The notes: generated by a model not told the origin, from the letters alone. A stretch of 5,610 bases of DNA from Deltaproteobacteria bacterium (GCA_031267005.1 JAIRZX010000521.1:1-5610), one strand, 5' to 3'; counted from the first letter of the stretch, positions 1 to 5,610 are shown. Program-made: numbers and translations.

Positions 1-2261
1 TCGGCTCCGTCCGGCCCCCGGAGGCCCGGGTACGCCGAGAGCACGCCCGGAACTGGAGGCATGGCCATGGGGGAAGCGGAGGCCCGGAATGGATTGAAGG
101 CCCGGGACGCCATGGGGGACGCGGGGCGCATCGAACCTCCGGCCCCCTCGGAGGCCGGGGGTTCCAAGGGGGCCGGGGGCGCCATGGCGGCCGGGTGGTT
201 CCCGCGCCATGCAGGATCAGGGGAACCCCCGGACCCCTGGGGCGGCATGCCTCCCGCGGAGGCCGAGCCGCCGGGCGCGGTCCCCGCCGCCCCCGTCCCG
301 GACGGCCAGTCGGCGCGGACTGGCGAGTCGGGTGCGCCCGGGGTTACGGATACCCCGGAGGGTCCGGATAACCCGGAGGGTCCGGCGTCCGGCCCCTGGA
401 ACGCGGACGGAGGATACGCGGAAACTGCCGGTACCGCCCCGAGGCCCCCGTGTCCGTGGAGAAAGCCGGGGCTTAAACGCTCAGCGGGATCCGCTGACGG
501 GCTCTGGCCCAGCGCCTCCCTCGCGTCAGGGGCGTCGGGATCCTCGAGCCCCACGTCCTGCGGCAGGTGGATGCCTTCCTCGCCGGGCACGGGAATGAGC
601 CCGGGCTGCGCCGCAAACCGGAGCAGGCTTTCCGCCCCGCCTGCCGCTCCCCCGCCTCCAGCCCGGCCCGAGGCGCCGCCGTCCAGGACCACGTAGCCGC
701 CGGCCCCCCTGGCGCCGCCCCTTCCCGCGGGGCCGCCGTCCCCGTCCCTTCCCGTGCCCGACCAGGCGGGGGCGCCGGTAGCCGCGGCGGGGAAGCTCCC
801 CTGGCCGGGAGGGGACATCATCTCCAACAGGCACCTGTCCCCGGCCATGGCCCCGGTCGAAAGGCACATGAGCCGCAAGGGCGCCCGGCCTGAGCTTACC
901 CTCGTCCTGGCCTCGATGACGAGCCTCGCCAAAGTGGCGTCCAGGGACCCGCCCCGGATACGGTCGCCCAGCATGTGGAGCTCGTCTACCAGCGCGAAGC
1001 CCATCCGCCCCGCGAGCTCCGTGTTCAGGAAGAAGTTGCCCGCCTTCTCGTAGACGATGAAGGCCGCTTTGAAGTCGCCGGAGGCTATGCGCCCGTCGTC
1101 GTAGAAGCTCTCGCCGGTGGAGACCAGCACGTCCGAGCGGTCGATGGCTTCGGGCCGCGCCGCCTCGCGCTCCACTGCGGAAAGAAGCCGCAGGAACTCC
1201 AGCGCCGCGTCCTCGACGAGCATCCTGGTAGGCCCGAGGTAGACCGCGGGCAGCCCGCGCTCGACGCACTCGTTTAACATGGCGAAGGTGCCGAGGAGCG
1301 TCTTCCCCGTGCCCGTGGGCCCGCAGATCATCACGTGCCTGGAAGGCACGGGCCTCCCCTCCCCCACGAAGACCTCCGCCCGATGGGCGCCCACGGCGTT
1401 GTCCAGGAGGCTCCCGGAAAGGACGGGCACCGGGAAGAGCCCTTCCGCCGAGCCCTTCACGTCCCAAGAGGGGGCGAGCGCCCTCAGGACGTCCCCCCAG
1501 CCGGCGGACGAGGGCGAGCCCTGGAAGAAGCCCCCGGAGGCCGCCCATTTAAGCGGGAGCATCCCGAACAGCTCCGCCGTCCTTTTCATCCAGGACTCTT
1601 CGGGGAGCTCCACCACGCTCCGCTCCAAGGGGTACGGCGCCTTGCCCCGGCCCGAGAGGGACGCCGAGGCCCTCCACCCGGAAAGCGGGATCCCCGGCCT
1701 GAGCGCGTCAGAGTCCCCGCTCCCGGGAAGCTTGGCCTTCGGCGGGCGCCGCCTGCGCCCGGACGGCCTCGGCTGGGCGAGGGACCTGAAAAACGCCGCG
1801 TCGGCTGGCGAGAACAGCCCCACAGCCGGCTCCGACTCCAGCCACCCGGCGACGAGGGCCTTCTCCCCTTCCGTGAGCTCCATGGGCGCGTGCCCCGAAT
1901 CGGTCAGCGCGGCGCCCAGGAGAACCGAAGGCCCCTCGCACTCGACGGGCGGCCTGAACCGAGACAGTAGCTTCAAAGGGGCACGCGCGTGCCGCTCGTC
2001 GGCCAGGAGAGGGGCCAGGGCCTGGTAGCTCCCGTCCCCGGCCGGCCAGGCGAGCTCGACTACGAGCTCGCGCCCCAGCGACGCCATCTCTTCGGCCTTG
2101 TTCCAGAGCTGAAGGCCAGCGAGCTCGAAGGGAGGGCCCTCCTCCACCGGGAAGCGGCGGTCGCCGGCCCGTAACTCAGGCGGGGCCTTTAAGAGCGGCA
2201 CGGTCCTAAGCGACACTACGTTTAAGGAGCCGCCCGCGAAAACCGGATAGAGGACTCGCAT
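1..2261 (-). CDS. Ski2-like (HELQ/POLQ-type) DEAD/DEAH helicase, C-terminus beyond window
   Basis: Probably an ATP-driven nucleic-acid helicase or translocase of superfamily 2. The frame is open without a stop from ATG at 2261 to the window edge (753 codons seen). Visible motifs: Walker A GPTGTGKT (residues 314-321, K320), motif Ia-like LGPTRMLVEDAALEF (about 342-356), motif Ib-like IVYEKAGNFF (402-411), Walker B DELH (426-429) continuing as MLGDRIRGGSLDATLARL, and LSTGA (467-471) where family members have LSAT. The DELHMLGD..RG...L pattern is typical of Ski2-like helicases and especially of HELQ and POLQ. Residues 1-310 match no domain I know and include a basic patch GRRRRPPKAK (168-177). 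From about 480 onward the sequence is Gly/Pro/Ala/Ser-rich and looks disordered, so the second RecA domain is either far downstream or missing. The start is supported only by a weak AAGG-type ribosome site. The substrate and pathway (repair, recombination or RNA) cannot be told. Confidence 0.8.
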   Translation of the reverse strand, partial: MRVLYPVFAGGSLNVVSLRTVPLLKAPPELRAGDRRFPVEEGPPFELAGLQLWNKAEEMASLGRELVVELAWPAGDGSYQALAPLLADERHARAPLKLLSRFRPPVECEGPSVLLGAALTDSGHAPMELTEGEKALVAGWLESEPAVGLFSPADAAFFRSLAQPRPSGRRRRPPKAKLPGSGDSDALRPGIPLSGWRASASLSGRGKAPYPLERSVVELPEESWMKRTAELFGMLPLKWAASGGFFQGSPSSAGWGDVLRALAPSWDVKGSAEGLFPVPVLSGSLLDNAVGAHRAEVFVGEGRPVPSRHVMICGPTGTGKTLLGTFAMLNECVERGLPAVYLGPTRMLVEDAALEFLRLLSAVEREAARPEAIDRSDVLVSTGESFYDDGRIASGDFKAAFIVYEKAGNFFLNTELAGRMGFALVDELHMLGDRIRGGSLDATLARLVIEARTRVSSGRAPLRLMCLSTGAMAGDRCLLEMMSPPGQGSFPAAATGAPAWSGTGRDGDGGPAGRGGARGAGGYVVLDGGASGRAGGGGAAGGAESLLRFAAQPGLIPVPGEEGIHLPQDVGLEDPDAPDAREALGQSPSADPAERLSPGFLHGHGGLGAVPAVSAYPPSAFQGPDAGPSGLSGPSGVSVTPGAPDSPVRADWPSGTGAAGTAPGGSASAGGMPPQGSGGSPDPAWRGNHPAAMAPPAPLEPPASEGAGGSMRPASPMASRAFNPFRASASPMAMPPVPGVLSAYPGLRGPDGA
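347..385. repeat. Two-copy 18-bp tandem repeat inside the helicase frame
   Basis: CGGATACCCCGGAGGGTC at 347-364 is followed directly by CGGATAACCCGGAGGGTC at 365-382 (one difference), then CGG. Because the period is a multiple of three the frame is kept. On the minus strand it encodes GPSGLSGPSGVS, a six-residue Gly/Pro/Ser repeat inside the low-complexity part of the helicase gene. Such units can expand or contract by replication slippage; that is inference. Confidence 0.7.
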
Positions 2262-2285
2262 GGCCTGCCTTCACGGCCGGGGAGA

Positions 2286-2385
2286 AGGCTGGGGCCCGAC
2301 CGCCCGGCTATCTTATCCGCCGGGGACGGTTTTTGCCACACCGCCGCGCTCCGCCGCCCGCGCTCTTTAATGGCAGGCCCAGCCT
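2286..2385 (-). promoter_or_regulatory. Nested inverted repeats in the helicase leader
   Basis: AGGCTGGGGCC (2286-2296) pairs with GGCCCAGCCT (2376-2385) as ten base pairs with one bulged base, enclosing about 80 nt. Inside it sits a second stem at 2300-2329. If transcribed from the minus strand, the RNA could fold into a long-range hairpin ending 25 nt before the helicase ATG, which could affect translation or elongation. The pairings are visible in the sequence; a regulatory role is inference. In DNA this GC-rich, chance pairings of this length are possible. Confidence 0.35.
2300..2334 (+). terminator. Possible intrinsic terminator, plus strand
   Basis: CCGCCCGGC (2300-2308) pairs with GCCGGG plus CGG (2319-2329, two-base GA bulge) around a ten-base loop, followed by TTTTT (2330-2334). 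The order stem then T-run fits a Rho-independent terminator reading on the plus strand, against the flanking genes. It could stop antisense transcription leaving the helicase gene. On the minus strand there is only a hairpin with no U-tract after it. Confidence 0.35.
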
Positions 2386-2425
2386 CGGAAGGGACTCGGC
2401 GGAAGCTGGCGGGCTTAAGGAACAA

Positions 2426-2457
2426 GCCGGGATTGCCGGGATTGCCGGGATTGCCGG
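2426..2457. repeat. 9-bp tandem repeat GCCGGGATT, 3.5 copies
   Basis: Three perfect head-to-tail copies of GCCGGGATT (2426-2452) are followed by a partial copy GCCGG. It is non-coding as far as can be seen and sits between ptsI and the helicase gene. It may vary in copy number through slippage; no function is evident. Confidence 0.85.
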
Positions 2458-2669
2458 ACTGGCAGTGATTTACCAGCTGGCCAGGCTTGAAACTCTATAG
2501 GATTGGAGGAGCCTGTCCGCGCCGGACGCCCCCAAGGCCCCGCCATGCCCGGCCCTCGCGAGCGGGCTGGATCTCCGCGCCCATTACGGCGCTCAAGCCG
2601 CTTACCCGCTGACTCGCGGGCCCTCGGGTTCCCATGTTCGCGGGCTCGCGGGCTCAAGGATTCCCGTGC

Positions 2670-4301
2670 TCACGCCTTCAGGTCTATGGCCGTTATGGCC
2701 TGGCGGAGCTCCAAGACCTTAGCAGGAGATACCGACAGCTCGTCTATTCCCATCCGCAGGAAAGTCTCGGCGAGCGAAACGTCGGCCGCGAGCTCGCCGC
2801 ATATCCCGACCCACTTGCCGTGTTTGTGGGCGTTGTCGGCAACCGTCCTTATGAGCCTCATCACCGCGTCGTGGCGCGTGTCGCAGAAGCGCTCCATGGC
2901 GAGGTTCTGGCGGTCGGCAGCCAGGGTGTACTGGGTCAGGTCGTTCGTCCCGATGCTGAAAAAGTCCACCTCCGGGGCGAGCAGGTCGCTTATCACCGCG
3001 GCGGCGGGCGTCTCTATCATGATGCCGAGCTCGACCCAGTCGCCCACCGCAGTCCCTTCGCCCACGAGCTCCCTGCGGGCGGCCTCCGCAAGCGCTTTGG
3101 CCTCCCGCACCTCCCAAACGGACGCTATCATAGGGAACATGACCGCCACGCGCCCGAAGGCGGAAGCCCTGTAAAGGGCCCGGAGCTGGACCCGGAAAAT
3201 CGCGGGACGGTCGAGGCATAATCGTATGCCCCTCAGCCCCAAAGCGGGGTTGTCCTCCCTGGGCATGCCGAAGTAGCCTATCTGCTTGTCGGCGCCTATA
3301 TCCAAAGTCCGGAAGACGACGCGCTTGCCGGCGAGCGTCTCGGCCACCGCCTTGTAGGCTTCGAAAAGGGAATCCTCGCTCGGGTAGTCGTCCGTCTCCA
3401 GGTACAGGAACTCCGTGCGGAAGAGCCCGATGCCGCCCGCGTCGAACTGCAGCACTAGCCCCAGCTCGGAAGGGCTACCTATATTGGCGTAGACGTCGAT
3501 CTCGGTCCCGCACTTGGTCCTGTTGGGCTTGCCCTTGAACAGCGCCAAAAGCTCCTTCCGGCGCTCATCATCGGCCTTCTTCCCCTTGAGCCTCTCCAAG
3601 GTCTCGAAGTCGGGGTTAACGTAGAGCTCGCCGGAAAAGCTGTCCACCGCCGCGAACTGCCCGTCCAGGGTTTCGTCCAAAGCCCCCGCGCCGACGATGG
3701 CGGGTATGCCCATGGTGCGGGCGAGGATAGCCGTGTGCGAGTTGGTCGCCCCGCCCGCCGTGACGAAAGCCAGGATCCTGGACTTGTCGAGCTGCACCGT
3801 TTCGCTGGGGGAAAGGTCGTCGGCGGCGACGATGGCCGGTTCCGTCCCCGCGAGACCCTCGGCGGACTCGCCTGAGAGGCACCTCGCCAGGCGGTCGGAA
3901 ATGTCCTTCACGTCCGCCGCCCTCTCGTTCATGTAGGGGTTGTCCTCCATCTCCGAGAACATCTTCGCGAAGTTAGCGCCGGTCTCGGAGACCGCGTATT
4001 CGGCGCTCATCCCCTGCTGCCTGACGATGTTCTCCACGGATTCCTGGTAGTCCTCGTCGTCCAGCATCATCTGGTGGATCTCGAAGAGCTTCGCCCCCTC
4101 CTCGCCCACCTCCGCCAGGGCCTTCTCGTAGAGCCCGCCCAGCTCGGCTTGGGCCTTCGCCAAGGCCGCCTTGAACCTTTCAAGCTCTTGGCCGTCGTCC
4201 GCCGCCTTCCCAGCGGCTGCCCCGCCGCCCCTGCGCTTCACGAAGCGGAGGGGCCCCATGGCGACGCCTCCGGAGACGCCTTTGCCTGTTATCTTCTCCA
4301 T
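2670..4301 (-). CDS. ptsI: Phosphoenolpyruvate-protein phosphotransferase (PTS enzyme I)
   Basis: Enzyme I autophosphorylates on histidine with phosphoenolpyruvate and passes the phosphate to HPr, feeding all PTS sugar transporters; it is cytosolic. The 543-residue product is full length (E. coli enzyme I has 575). The N-terminal helical HPr-binding region covers about 1-150. The swivelling domain carries GGATNSHTAILAR with active-site H189. The C-terminal PEP-binding barrel shows GLFRTEFLY (R295), RTLDIGADK (R331), IMIETPAA (E430), SIGTNDLTQYTLAADR (D454) and GICGELAAD (C501), all in expected order. The start ATG at 4301 has an AGGAGG site at 4312-4317, ten bases upstream. The product ends DLKA before TGA (2670-2672). 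No ptsH is adjacent here, unlike the common ptsHI operon. The neighbouring SorE-like gene fragment suggests a link to PTS sugar use, although enzyme I itself is general. Confidence 0.97.
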   Translation of the reverse strand: MEKITGKGVSGGVAMGPLRFVKRRGGGAAAGKAADDGQELERFKAALAKAQAELGGLYEKALAEVGEEGAKLFEIHQMMLDDEDYQESVENIVRQQGMSAEYAVSETGANFAKMFSEMEDNPYMNERAADVKDISDRLARCLSGESAEGLAGTEPAIVAADDLSPSETVQLDKSRILAFVTAGGATNSHTAILARTMGIPAIVGAGALDETLDGQFAAVDSFSGELYVNPDFETLERLKGKKADDERRKELLALFKGKPNRTKCGTEIDVYANIGSPSELGLVLQFDAGGIGLFRTEFLYLETDDYPSEDSLFEAYKAVAETLAGKRVVFRTLDIGADKQIGYFGMPREDNPALGLRGIRLCLDRPAIFRVQLRALYRASAFGRVAVMFPMIASVWEVREAKALAEAARRELVGEGTAVGDWVELGIMIETPAAAVISDLLAPEVDFFSIGTNDLTQYTLAADRQNLAMERFCDTRHDAVMRLIRTVADNAHKHGKWVGICGELAADVSLAETFLRMGIDELSVSPAKVLELRQAITAIDLKA

Positions 4302-4357
4302 GCTGAACTCGCCTCCTGTTACGCGTTTTGCCGGGCCCGGCCGCCCGCCCCGACGTC

Positions 4358-4487
4358 TCCGCCGCCCTATCTGCCCGGCGGGCGGCGGGAGCAGAGCGCC
4401 CGGACTTGCGGTACGTCCGTATAGATAATTAATGTTTCCGCCGCACTATCGGGCCGGCGGCGGGAGCAAAGCGCCCGACCTTGCGGT
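4358..4487. repeat. Pair of ~50-bp palindromic direct repeats
   Basis: Copy A is at 4358-4412 and copy B at 4437-4487, start to start 79 bp. Both begin TCCGCCGC, share GGCGGCGGGAGCA and AGCGCCCG in the middle, and end CTTGCGGT. Copy B is four bases shorter and has scattered differences. Copy B can fold on the minus strand through CCGCA/TGCGG and TCGGGC/GCCCGA arms; copy A has an equivalent CGGGC/GCCCG pairing despite base changes. The spacer between them (4413-4436) is AT-rich. This looks like a dispersed intergenic repeat, similar in style to REP-type elements. No transposase or target duplication is visible. Confidence 0.75.
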
Positions 4488-4713
4488 TTCAGCTGTATTG
4501 AAAATTTCCGCGAATCATTACAGGTCAAAATATGGAAAATCAAAACAACTGAAATATTCATTGGAAAAAAATACGCTGAACGGAAAATGTACTGACCGGT
4601 CTGACAACGGAATTAAAAATTTTCGGACCGCGACAATAAACGGAACGGAAAATAGCAGGAACGGGAAAGCAAACGGCACGGGAAAAGCGAACTCGGATCA
4701 GGCGCCCCCCCCA

Positions 4714-4754
4714 GCGCGCGGCAAGCCCTGCTTTCCAGCTGCGGTGCCGCGCGC
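4714..4754 (-). terminator. GC-rich inverted repeat after the dehydrogenase gene, possible terminator
   Basis: GCGCGCGGCA (4714-4723) and TGCCGCGCGC (4745-4754) are perfect complements around a 21-base loop, about 20 bases beyond the dehydrogenase stop. The position suits a transcript end. On the minus strand, however, the stem is followed by a run of G and no U-tract, so it is not a classical intrinsic terminator and may only be a stabilising hairpin. Confidence 0.4.
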
Positions 4755-4774
4755 GGATTCCGTAGCGCCTCCGG

Positions 4775-5518
4775 CTAGGCCGCGAAGTGGTCCATAAGCG
4801 CCTTCTCGGCCTCGGCGTTCCATAGCCCGCTGTGCCTGGCGCAGCAGTCAGCGAGCTTCGCGAACAGGGGGTCCTTTCCGGCGAGCTTCGGGAAGTCGTC
4901 GATTGCGGTGAGCGGCATGTCTATCTGGGTGTACGTCAGCTTCTTGCCGCCGGGTATATTCGGGAGATCCGAGACAGCTGCTATCACCGAGTCCAGGCCT
5001 CCTACGTGGGTTATCATGACGGCCGGACGGATCTTGCCCTCGGCGGACATGGAGATGGCCTCCTTCAGGTCGTCCGTGTTCCCGCCCGTGGTGCCCATTA
5101 CGTGCGTGCTGGTGTAGTGGCAGTTATAGAGGTTTATCATGGCCGAGAAGGAGCTGTCCGACGGCCCGGCGAAAAAGTTCATGCACCCGTCGAAGGCCAT
5201 CAGCCTGTCGCCCAGTTCGGCCAGCTCCCTTACGGGCGCGTACACGAACACGTCGTCGTAGCCGCGGCCGCCGGTCAAACCCATCAAGTGGCCGTACTGG
5301 TCCCCCACCTCGCGGGGGTTGACGTAATGGAGCTCCACTCCGCGGGACTCAGCCGCCTCCGGGCTAATGAGCTCCGCGGCGCGGGATATCCTGGCGTTGT
5401 CCACGTCGGTCACGACCATCCTGGCCGGTTTCCGTTCCGCCGCCAGCGGGTACTCGACCGCGCCCAGGCCCATGGGGCCGCATCCGCCGAGAATGAGGAC
5501 GCTGCCGGGTGCAACATA
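4775..5518 (-). pseudogene. sorE: N-terminally truncated SorE-like zinc-type sugar-phosphate dehydrogenase
   Basis: The translation resembles the C-terminal part of L-sorbose-1-phosphate reductase, a medium-chain dehydrogenase that makes D-glucitol 6-phosphate from L-sorbose 1-phosphate after PTS uptake. Visible features are the nucleotide-binding start APGSVLILGGCGPMGLGAVEY (to about 5450), MVVTDVDNAR with an Asp after the second strand that suggests NAD(H) binding, GGRGYDDVFVYAPV, GCMNFFAGPSDSSFSA, GTTGGNTDDLKEA and GGKKLTYTQIDMPLTAI, then TAG at 4775. About 247 of roughly 400 expected residues are present. The N-terminal GroES-like domain, with the zinc ligands, is absent. Upstream the same frame reaches TGA at 5582-5584 with no ATG, GTG or TTG; the first ATG (5473) falls inside the glycine-rich motif. 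A catalytically normal enzyme cannot be made from this locus. Assignment within the family is by recalled motifs, so another polyol dehydrogenase is possible. Confidence 0.75.
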
Positions 5519-5545
5519 AAAAATGAGAGCAAAAACAGACTCTTG

Positions 5546-5554
5546 TGGTATAAT
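5546..5554 (+). promoter_or_regulatory. Extended -10 promoter, plus strand
   Basis: TGGTATAAT is a perfect consensus -10 box (TATAAT, 5549-5554) with the extended TGn element. No good -35 box is found 16-18 bp upstream, as is common for extended -10 promoters. It lies 29 bp before the plus-strand start codon at 5584 and reads away from the truncated dehydrogenase gene. Confidence 0.65.
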
Positions 5555-5571
5555 GCCTCCCAGGACAGCTC

Positions 5572-5576
5572 GGAGG
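5572..5576 (+). promoter_or_regulatory. Ribosome-binding site for the plus-strand gene
   Basis: GGAGG, extended as GGAGGTG, stands seven bases before ATG at 5584. This is a strong Shine-Dalgarno match at good spacing. It is the main reason to call a gene start here. Confidence 0.8.
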
Positions 5577-5583
5577 TGTTTTC

Positions 5584-5610
5584 ATGTCGTTACAAGGGCC
5601 GTTAAATCTT
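5584..5610 (+). CDS. Start of an unidentified plus-strand gene
   Basis: Nine codons (MSLQGPLNL) are visible before the window ends. The call rests on the combination of a consensus extended -10 box, a strong ribosome-binding site and ATG in the right order. The residues are too few to suggest a function. The gene points away from the truncated dehydrogenase gene. Confidence 0.65.

Larger units (their letters stand above)
2262..2669. other. Intergenic region between ptsI and the helicase gene
   Basis: This 408-bp gap lies between the ptsI stop and the helicase start, both on the minus strand. Open frames in it look like random GC-rich translations. It contains a nested inverted-repeat structure in the helicase leader (2286-2385), a 9-bp tandem repeat (2426-2457), overlapping palindromes CCAGCTGG/CTGGCCAG (2473-2484), a small GCGCC/GGCGC hairpin (2577-2592), and CGCGGGC-containing degenerate direct repeats (about 2613-2672). 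No U-tract terminator for ptsI is visible. A weak minus-strand promoter guess (GTGGCA, 18 bp, TAAGAT, about 2309-2339) overlaps the leader hairpin and is not convincing. Confidence 0.6.
4302..4774. other. Intergenic region upstream of ptsI
   Basis: No convincing gene lies in these 473 bp. Reading away from ptsI it holds: the ptsI ribosome-binding site (4312-4317); two copies of a palindromic repeat (4358-4412 and 4437-4487); an AT-rich island (about 4490-4690) with several ACGGAA-like words and the palindrome GACCGGTC (4594-4601); a run of eight C (4705-4712); and a 10-bp inverted repeat just after the dehydrogenase gene (4714-4754). The ptsI promoter is probably here. The best minus-strand guess is TTGATT then, 15 bp on, TGTAAT around 4517-4543, which is weak. 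Confidence 0.6.

Noticed and set aside
526..1548. A 340-residue minus-strand frame overlapping the helicase
   Set aside because: Arg/Gly-rich product from the shifted frame of the same strand, with no motifs. The true frame holds Walker A and B.
61..2028. Long plus-strand open frames (61-696, 1279-2028, 1335-1970) opposite the helicase gene
   Set aside because: They are antisense shadows in GC-rich DNA. The minus-strand frame carries the ordered helicase motifs; these translations show only low-complexity or patternless sequence.
2426..2457. Repeat cluster as a CRISPR array
   Set aside because: Units are 9 bp with no spacers; there are no CRISPR-type repeats or cas genes in the window.
2634..3221. 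Plus-strand open frames across ptsI
   Set aside because: Complementary to an intact, well-conserved enzyme I gene; no ribosome site or recognisable domain.
4315..4333. Possible catabolite-repression (cre-like) operator just upstream of ptsI
   Set aside because: The AAAACGCGTAAC stretch has the central CG but fails several fixed positions of the cre consensus.
4367..4561. 64-codon minus-strand frame containing two similar RALCSRR peptides
   Set aside because: The repeated peptide is a by-product of the duplicated ~50-bp repeat. No ribosome site precedes the start.
4432..4797. 121-codon plus-strand frame across the AT-rich island
   Set aside because: No ribosome-binding site before its ATG. 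It runs through the intergenic repeat and into the end of the dehydrogenase gene, and the Asn/Gly/Lys-rich stretch is explained by the ACGGAA-like words.
4832..5605. 257-codon plus-strand frame opposite the dehydrogenase
   Set aside because: Antisense to sequence with clear dehydrogenase motifs. It also runs through the promoter and start of the real plus-strand gene in another frame.

Overview
The window is GC-rich bacterial DNA, apart from AT-richer stretches at about 4413-4700 and 5515-5610. Recognisable genes lie on the minus strand: a Ski2-like helicase that runs off the left edge (2261 to 1), ptsI for PTS enzyme I (4301 to 2670), and the C-terminal part of a SorE-like sugar-phosphate dehydrogenase (about 5518 to 4775). 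A fourth gene begins on the plus strand at 5584 and leaves the window after nine codons. PTS enzyme I and Shine-Dalgarno sites point to a bacterium. The enzyme I active-site form (GGATNSHTAILAR) recalls anaerobic Firmicutes-type enzymes, but I cannot place the organism.

Left part (1-2261): one uninterrupted reading frame of 753 codons. Residues 1-310 have no domain I recognise. Residues 311-471 hold a RecA-like helicase domain with GPTGTGKT and DELHMLGD motifs, closest by eye to the HELQ/POLQ branch of the Ski2-like superfamily. From about 480 to the edge the frame encodes Gly/Pro/Ala/Ser-rich, probably disordered sequence where the second helicase domain would normally begin. This is the most unusual element of the window.

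Middle (2262-4301): a 408-bp gap with a nested leader structure and a short tandem repeat, then an intact ptsI with all expected catalytic residues. Enzyme I starts the PTS phosphate relay. No HPr gene lies next to it here.

Right part (4302-5610): a 473-bp gap with two copies of a ~50-bp palindromic repeat, an AT-rich island carrying repeated ACGGAA-like words, and a GC-rich inverted repeat after the dehydrogenase gene. The dehydrogenase resembles L-sorbose-1-phosphate reductase, which acts on a product of PTS uptake, so its position next to ptsI makes metabolic sense. However, its N-terminal catalytic half is absent. Homology stops abruptly near 5510-5518, where a promoter and ribosome-binding site for a plus-strand gene begin. 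This is either a truncating rearrangement or an assembly junction.
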